A stretch of DNA of 64,000 nucleotides from Gigaspora margarita (Eukaryota; Glomeromycota; Glomeromycetes; Diversisporales; Gigasporaceae), in contig WTPW01000061.1 of assembly GCA_009809945.1 (NCBI GenBank), positions 381,048-445,047 on the forward strand, written 5' to 3'. Shown piece after piece: positions 57,301-64,000 of this stretch. A program made the translations under genes and the position numbers. The notes beneath the pieces are model-generated. The model searched no databases. It saw nothing but the letters and a program-made list of their open reading frames with translations, and was not told the origin of the DNA. The first letter of the stretch is position 1. The number at the start of each line of letters is the position of its first letter.

Positions 57301-58736
57301 CAGTTATCCATCTATATAATCACCTTCCCTATAATTATAATATATTACTATTTTTTACATTTAAAATCCCTTTATATTAGTCACAATTGCTTTATAATCA
57401 CTATTACTTTTTTAAAAAAATTTTAAATAAATTTATAATAAAATACCTCTTTATAATTACAAGCATTGATAGTTTCTATATATAAAAGTCTAAATATTAT
57501 TAAGTAAATTGATTTTTATATAATTTAAAAAGTTGTTAGAAAAACAAAATACACTTACTATAAAATTTTCATATAAATCAGAAAATTTTTTATAATTCAT
57601 TTCTTCATTTTTATGCTTCTGTAAAAAAATTATATTTTTCTCAGAAACATAAAATGAAGAAACATATTGATAAACATTTACCAATTTACATAAAATTTTT
57701 ACATAAGTGTATTTTGCTTTCCAAACAACTTTTTTATTATATAAAAGTTAATTCACAAATTTCAATTTAGATTTTAATATATGATAACTATTTGCATTCG
57801 TATATAAAAATTTTTTAAAAAATTTTTTAAATTTTTAAAAATGAATGCAGATAGTTGTCATATATGATAGTCTAAATTTAACTATAATATCAAAGTTGTT
57901 TGGAAGGACAAAATATACTTACTATAAAATTTTTATATAAATTGGTGAACTTTTTATTAATATGTTTCTTCATTTTACTTTTTTAAAAAAAAATTTTTTT
58001 TGCAGAAATGTAAAATAAAAAAATAAATTAATAAAGGTTTTCTAATTTATCTAAAAATTTTAAGTGTATTTTGTCTTTTCAAACAACTTTTCTTATAATA
58101 TAAAAGTTTGATTTGCTTAATATATGTTGCAGCTAATGCTGAAAATGGCTGATGCTAAAATTTTGACCTATGTTGATACAAATTTTTTAAAAATTTTTTG
58201 GGGTAATTTTGTCCACTTTTTTTTTAGGGTTGGGTTAGGGTTTAGGGTTAGAATTAATTATTAAAGAGTATATGTAGATTTTTAGCAGGGCATATATTTT
58301 CAAATCGTGACCCCAAATTTTAGCATCAGCCATTTTAAGCATTAGCTGCGACAATATATTTAGACATATATATAACAACTATTTGTATTTGTATGTAAAA
58401 ATTTTTTAAAAAAATTTTTATCTATATTTTATCTCCTTATAAGGCCATACAAAAAAAATTTTGGTTTTCATAACATAGAGAAAATTTTATAAATTTTTTT
58501 AAATTTTTTTAAAAACCCACCCATTTATCAAAATATATAAAAATTTTTTTTACAAGTTTTCAAATTTTACCTGCCTGGGATATAAAAATCAAAAAAAATT
58601 TTTTATATGGCCTAATCATACTTAACTATTATTTTATATAAGGTGATTATATTGAGATAATTCTTTGCATGCACACTTTTATATAATCATCAAATAAGTG
58701 CATAACAAAATGCATGATTATATAGAGTGATAACTA
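57301..58736. mobile_element. Pogo-like element with duplicated left end
   Basis: Left CAGTTATCCATCTATATAAT, right (inverted) TAGTTATCACTCTATATAAT, with TA on both sides. The first part of the left end and its flank (GGTACAATATAGTTGTATAA to CAGTTATCCATC) occur a second time just upstream at about 57165-57230, a local duplication. The interior is foldback-like and carries the MITE at 58125. Confidence 0.65.
58125..58353. mobile_element. Free-standing copy of the MITE found in the satellite
   Basis: Ends TGTTGCAGCTAATGCTGAAA and (inverted) TGTCGCAGCTAATGCTTAAA, continuing ATGGCTGATGCTAAAATTT on both sides. The centre has GGGTTGGGTTAGGGTTTAGG (58231-58250). The same arms make up the palindromic half of every satellite unit at 27427-41958. 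Confidence 0.75.
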
Positions 58737-59639
58737 TATCTATATTACTTGAATGCCAATGATATCAATATCTAATATAAATTTTTAGAGAGCTAATCTT
58801 ACTATAATAATAATGTAAATTTTTACAAAAAAATTACTTAACAAACCTTAATTATTTTGATTTTAAACTTTAGTACTGCATTTTATAATTTAATTGTAAA
58901 AAATTTTTGAGTCTATAAATTCACTAAATTTATTATAATGAATAAGAATAATACATTATATTTACCATATATACTTATTTATAAAAATGTTAATAGCTTA
59001 GTCAAAAACTAAAATACAAGCTAGATTAAACCAACAACATTTTTAATATTACATAACAAAAATTAAATTGTATTTTTTTTTAAAAAAAATATATAAATTT
59101 ATAGTCTTAATTTAGAAATTAATTAGCCTTTTCTATTTATTTTAGTAAATAAATTATATTTTTTATTTTATCATTAATATTTTTTTTAAATATATTAATT
59201 AAAAATAAAATTAAAAAATATAAGTAAGTAAGAAAGAATGAAAATAAGCAAATAAGAGTGAGAAAAAGAAAGTAAGAAATGAAAACATGAGTAAAAAAGA
59301 GTTTGTAAAGAAGAAAAAGAGAAAATTTTTTTTTATTTGAGAACATTAAAAAAATTTTGAGAACATTAAATTAAAAAAATATGTTCTCATGAGAATATAA
59401 ATTTCAAAACAGATTTTTAATATTGGGGACACTATATAAAATGTGCATATAACTTACTATATATAACAATAAACTGAGTGCCAGATGCAATAATGAATGA
59501 GAATAGGAGGTGAACTTAATGCAAAAAAAAACAAATCATAATCAGATAGCAAAAAGACAAGTAAAATACAAAGTAAAAAAACACTGCTAATTCACAATTT
59601 ATGCTTCATATGCATATTAATAATCTTTGTTGTATATAT

Positions 59640-59790
59640 ACAACAAAGATGGCATCAAAAATGAAACCTATCTGAAAATTGTTTCAGAAGAGTTCTAATC
59701 CAAAACTAGTTTCAGATTTTTTTAAAAAAATCGAATCTCTGAAACCTAAAAATCTAAAACTATAATCTGATAACCTGAAAATATTGAAGC
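59640..59790. repeat. GAAACC/TTTCAGA word block
   Basis: CTGAAACCTAAAAATC, TTGTTTCAGAAGAG and TAGTTTCAGATTTT repeat in both orientations. Related in flavour to 1-120. No closed element. Confidence 0.4.
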
Positions 59791-59837
59791 TTTTAAATTT
59801 TATTATAAAGTTGTCTTATTTTTAATGAACCTATGAT

Positions 59838-59918
59838 ATAAAATTATTTTTGAATAAATTATTTTTGAATAAATAGTTTTTGAATAAATTATTTTTGAAT
59901 AAATATTTTTGAATAAAT
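59838..59918. repeat. TTTTTGAATAAATTA minisatellite
   Basis: Five to six copies of a 15-18 bp unit, ending at the left boundary of the MITE at 59929. Confidence 0.85.
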
Positions 59919-59928
59919 TATAACATTA

Positions 59929-60323
59929 GGCTATGCAAAGTTGATCTTTTGTTTTGCATTACATGAATTTCAAAATTTGGAATGAACAGTAAGAATTTTT
60001 TTAATTAACTACAAATAGATAGTATTCACATTTAAGGTTATACAAGATTAATTTTTCATTTTGCACAACAAGGAATAAAAAATTGGGTCAGCATAATTAT
60101 TTTTCTGTTAGTTCGATCAAACAATTATAGGAAATTAAGGTTGATATTGGTTGATACTAGATGAAAATAGCAAGAAAAAATAGATATCAAAATTGAACAA
60201 TTGGTACAATTGGGATCTAAAAAAATAAAATAAAAAAATAAAAAAAAATAAAAATAAAAATTAAAAAAATTAGAAAAACAGAATAGCAGGTAATGCAAAA
60301 TGAAAAATCAACTTTGTGTAGCC
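59929..60323. mobile_element. TA MITE with GGCTATGCAAAGTTGAT ends
   Basis: Ends GGCTATGCAAAGTTGATC and (inverted) GGCTACACAAAGTTGATT, with TA on both sides. The TIRs continue to TTTTGCATTAC. An internal second copy, GGTTATACAAGATTAATTTT, lies at about 60037. It ends in an A/AT-rich stretch. Confidence 0.65.
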
Positions 60324-63300
60324 TATAGTCTTATATAGATTATTTTTTTAATTATATTTTTGGCAATTTTTTTCACTGCCTCAGTTTGTTTGGGGTTTTT
60401 TTAAGGCTAGTCAACTTTATTTTTATATTATACCATTTTAACAACTAATTTCAAAATTCTTGCCCTATAAGAAAAGTGGTACCAATAGTAGTATAAGTTG
60501 GCGTTAGAAATACTTAAAATAGCATGGATCATGTAGTACATACAGGAACATTTTAAAGTTAGCACAGTAAAAATGGCATGGACATTATAGCAAAAGGTAG
60601 CACGTAATATTACATTATATGAAATATTATATTCAGATAGCACATATGTATATATATACATGTTGGCTTATTTCATGGAGTGCAAAAAAGTAGCAATTTT
60701 TTTTTAAAAAAAGAGCAATATCTTATAATTTCACTAATAAAGCTTCTCTGTATGTTTTAACAAAAAAATTCTTTACTAAATTTTATTTTATTTGCAGTAA
60801 GCTTGTTTATTTTATATTGATTACTTATATAAATTTATAGTTTAATAGTTTATCCATATTCAAAACCTTAGCATAACTCTTTCTAATGATTTCTCAAACC
60901 AACAACTACTAAACAAACCTGCAACAATAACTTATAGTTAGTAACATTTACTTTTACAAAACTTTGTTTGTAGCAACTAGAACTAATAGTTTCAAGCTTG
61001 ATAGGACCTTTGAACCATATCGAGTATTTGAAATTGAGATAAACAGACTCTTCCTTTGGGTTTGGGCTTCTATAAAAGACTACAAAACTATAGAACAAAT
61101 AGTTAGTGAATATCAGAAGTTCTTTTTAAGTATTTGTGGAAGCAGTAGCAGAAACAAAACCTTGGTCAACTTTACTATACTTTCTCTATATTGGTTTACT
61201 CTGGCCTCCTACTCAGTTTTTCTTAATTTTTTTAAAAAGTAGGAATTTCAGCATACCTTCTTCAGAAGATTGATATTGTTTATAGTTAAAAATAAAAACT
61301 CTAGTTCACATGAAGTCATTAGAAATTATATGCTTATGATATTGTTAAATGCCACATGGTACTGGTGAATATCTAATGTCTAACAGATAGGATTAGTAAT
61401 AAATTTCTAATTGGTGTATTTTGACCTTTTAGAAGGTTTCTTGTATATTATTCATTGTAATATAGTGCTAAGATTAAATAGAATAATACTGTATAATTTT
61501 TACAAGTTTAGTATAGATTTTAACTATATTTATCTAGATTTGTTTTGTTTTCTTTTTCTTTTTTCTTTTTCTGTTTTTTTTGTTTTCTTTTTGTTTATTG
61601 TTTTTTTTCTCTTTTACTGTTTTTTTGTCATTTTCTATTAAGAGAATTTCCTCTTTATTGTTTTTTCTCTTTATTTTTCTTTACATACTCTTTGTGAAGT
61701 AGTTAAAAATTTAAGAAAAAAAGGCAGTCTTGATCTGGCATCCAATACCAGTTAGTGATTGATGAAGTATAGCTTAGAGAATATATTCTAATACCAGATT
61801 GAAACAAATAGTTGGTATAGCAGGTCGATTTTGGTAGTTAATACTTGGAGAGTCTCTTTTATATAGAACATTTGTAGTCCTTTAGTATTTGTTCAAAGCA
61901 GCTTTAGACTGTACTATTTACTAATAAAAAGAGACAAGATTACCAAAAAAAATAGTTTATTCATATTGTTATTATGGTAGCATATGAATTTAGTTTACTT
62001 GTGCAAATATGTACTGATTTAACTAGTAAACTGCTGCAAAACCTAAGCCATTTACAGTCTATTTGGCACAGGCATATAGTCCTACATGGTCAGCAGAATC
62101 CATACCAATTTGGACTATACCTGTACAAATCCAAATTATGACTTGTGCCAAAAAGACCTGTGACTATCCAACACAACTCATGCTAATCTGGTCCAATTTT
62201 CTTATAGAATAGGGTGATAGAAAAATTGCCAATAAAGAATCGATAAGGGCCATGTCATTAATCACCTAATTATTTTTTATCAGAGACCTACCCCTCTTCC
62301 TCTTCTTTAATATATATATAGTCAGGTTCTTATATGTAATTGCAACTTTTTTTACCCCCTCGCCCCTAAAAAATCACCTGATTTTTGTCACTCCCCTAAG
62401 TATTTTATACCTTTTATACCAACAATTTATTTAATTTATCATTAGTAGATATAGAGTACTAATTATTTATGAGTTAGTTATACAATTTGTCATATCCAAA
62501 ATTTTATGATATGATTTTTTTTTTTTTGTTATTAAGGTGAGATCCTGCTTTTATCTTTATTAATAATTTAACCAGCTGCCTCTGTGAAGCTAGCTGTACT
62601 TTATACAAATTATTTGAATAAAATTTAATAAACTATATGCAAGAATTGAAGCTCAGACTATTTTATCTGCGACCTAAACCTACTAGAGTGGTCAAGACTC
62701 ACCTAGATTTGTATAGTTAAAATATAATTAATAGAAGTTTATTATATGATTTTCATAAATTACACAAATTAATAAATTTATATTTTTGAAAATTTCATCT
62801 AACACTTTAGTTTTAACACATAATCTTTTTATGATAAACATGTAGCTATAGTTTTTACAACTAGAAAATATAAAAAATTTAAAAAATAAACTTTTTTGTA
62901 TAAAGTAATATGGCTTCAAATATATGCAATTATTTTGCTTTCTTTTGCTTGATTTTTTTTTAGTTTGCAAATACCTGGTATAAAAAGTAGATTGTTAGAT
63001 GCACTAATGTGAAAACTTTTACAAAATACATCTGTGAAGGGCTAGTGCCTTATAAAAGTAATAATAAAAATTAGAAATAATTGTTTTAGTAATATGTTGA
63101 TCATATTAATTCACTATTTTTTTATATAATTTGCTTATTTATGCATATTGTAATTTTAGTGGAGTTTTGAAATAATAGCATACTATGGTGTGTAGTAGAA
63201 TATGATCTTTAGACTTACAAACCAAATGAAATAATTTGAGAAGATGTCCAATATAAGTAGATTTAAACATAAAGCCTTCAAAATTGCTTTTTCACCTTTA

Positions 63301-63587
63301 ATTACATAGTGACCACAAAAATTTAAATAATTTAATGTTATTGCAAAGTGCTTTCGCTAATATAAATTATAAGCTAATAGCAAATTTTTATTTTATTATA
63401 GATTAATACTTATATTATCTTTAGAACAAGAAAACAAGAAAAATGAATTATAAGAATGTAGTTATTATAGTAGAGATTGTACCCATTGGAAAAACCTCTA
63501 CTCGGTTACTATTAAATTACCCGGATATCCAGATAAATTACTATATTACATAATTGCAAGTTTTACCCAGATACAATCACTATATTA
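60324..63587. other. AT-rich region without supported genes
   Basis: No TIR pair, transposase or RNA gene found. A 92-codon plus-strand frame at 60964-61242 has ordinary amino-acid composition but no recognised domain, and a minus frame overlaps it; neither is called. 61545-61690 is a T-rich tract. Parts of 61235-61870 resemble 45600-46330. Confidence 0.45.
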
Positions 63588-64000
63588 CATATGGGCTGAT
63601 TTTGTTAATTGCCAATAACTCTTGATCTACTAATCTGTTTTGAATGATTTAACTACCAAAATGTTCGTCTCAATGAGACGATTCTAATGAATCCAAAATC
63701 GTCAAAATCCAATCACAGGAACCTGTGATCGTTTAAGTTTTGTGTAATTTTAATAAGAATTTTTAATATACTATGTAAATATCTTTAATCTTGAATAATT
63801 TTGGATCTACTGGTCCGTTTTGGATGATTTAACTACCAAAATGTTCGTCTCCGCAAGACGATTCTTATGAATCCAAAATCATTAAAATCCAATCACAGGA
63901 TCCTGAGATCGCTACAGGTTTCTATATTGTAAACAAACCAATCAAACTGGTCACCTGACCAGTTTGATTGGTTTGTTTACAATTAAAAAATTTGTAGCGA
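63588..64000. mobile_element. Left arm and loop of a CGTCTC-type foldback (cut by window end)
   Basis: Starts ACATATGGGCTGATTTTGTT, like the ends of 52163-52901. Two tandem blocks of GGTCCGTTTTGGATGATTTA ... CAAAATGTTCGTCTC ... AGACGATTCT ... CAATCACAGGA follow. It reaches a perfect hairpin AACAAACCAATCAAACTGGT ... ACCAGTTTGATTGGTTTGTT at 63930-63982, presumably the centre. The right arm lies beyond the window. Confidence 0.7.

Larger units (their letters stand above)
56866..59425. mobile_element. hAT-like element, TGTTCTC-word family
   Basis: Left CAGTGTTGGAAATC, right (inverted) CAATATTAAAAATC, differing only by G to A changes. gggacact at 56858-56865 and 59426-59433 is a perfect TSD. TGTTCTCATGAGAACAT words occur near both ends. 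Contains the pogo-like 57301-58736. Confidence 0.82.

Noticed and set aside
58225-58256. TTAGGG-rich stretch as a chromosome end
   Set aside because: Only a few degenerate copies in the centre of a MITE with sequence continuing on both sides.
60964-61242. 92-codon plus-strand frame with ordinary composition
   Set aside because: No domain, no homologous partner seen in the window, and an overlapping minus frame is equally open; kept only as a note.

Overview
This window is very AT-rich eukaryotic nuclear DNA made almost entirely of old, nested, decayed transposable elements. I found no intact protein gene of ordinary length, no rRNA, no tRNA and no CRISPR. Short introns, BED/hAT transposases, a LINE with an RNase H domain and degenerate TTAGGG-like words fit a repeat-rich fungal genome. 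An arbuscular mycorrhizal fungus is my guess from composition and element types, not something the sequence proves. Two assembly gaps (16087-16948 and 44068-45017) and scattered Ns are present.

Most structure was resolved by pairing terminal inverted repeats (TIRs) with target site duplications (TSDs). Four classes recur. (1) hAT-like elements have 8-bp TSDs. Their ends are filled with many copies, in both orientations, of a short word private to each family (CAAATGAC, CATATGAC, AATCAAAT, GGTTGACC, GGTCCGGTTCGAA, TGTTCTC, TTGATCAATTA, GTCCAAAATT, AACTAACC, TTTGAGTTTGG). (2) TA-target MITEs, many of them full-length foldbacks, include pogo-like ends (CAGTCATCC, ATATAATCACC) and a group ending in GAAAATAAGC. 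(3) TTAA-target elements have GGGTAGAGT ends. (4) Retroposons comprise one LINE and one polyadenylated SINE-like insertion.

Layout. 1-4400: word-repeat blocks and hAT 1678-4376. 4704-7018: a hAT carrying a possible 48-residue secreted peptide ORF that has a decayed relative at 12830-13190. 7843-9908: TTAA elements and MITEs. 11368-12693: hAT with a nested MITE. 13355-14644: an element made of six hairpins. 14682-18125: a TTAA element stuffed with nested insertions. 18540-42775: one hAT element stretched to 24 kb, with the same 8-bp TSD at both ends. It holds a hAT with a tyrosine recombinase relic, a second hAT with a reverse-strand transposase, its own decayed transposase (25201-27115), and a satellite array of about 515-bp units (27427-41958). 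The array is itself split by a hAT, by a TIR element carrying the LINE (29878-35152), and by three TA MITEs. 43255-45376: foldback hAT. 45712-47136: small MITEs.

47150-51800 looks like a decayed, intron-containing host gene for an alpha-helical coiled-coil protein on the minus strand, split by a hAT that itself carries nested MITEs. 52163-59425: further foldbacks and hAT/MITE nests. 60324-63587: featureless AT-rich DNA. 63588-64000: the left arm of another foldback that runs off the window.

The genes do not form a pathway. What ties the window together is the layering of insertions, which gives a relative chronology, and paralogous empty sites inside the satellite and in sister elements that confirm several insertions to the base.
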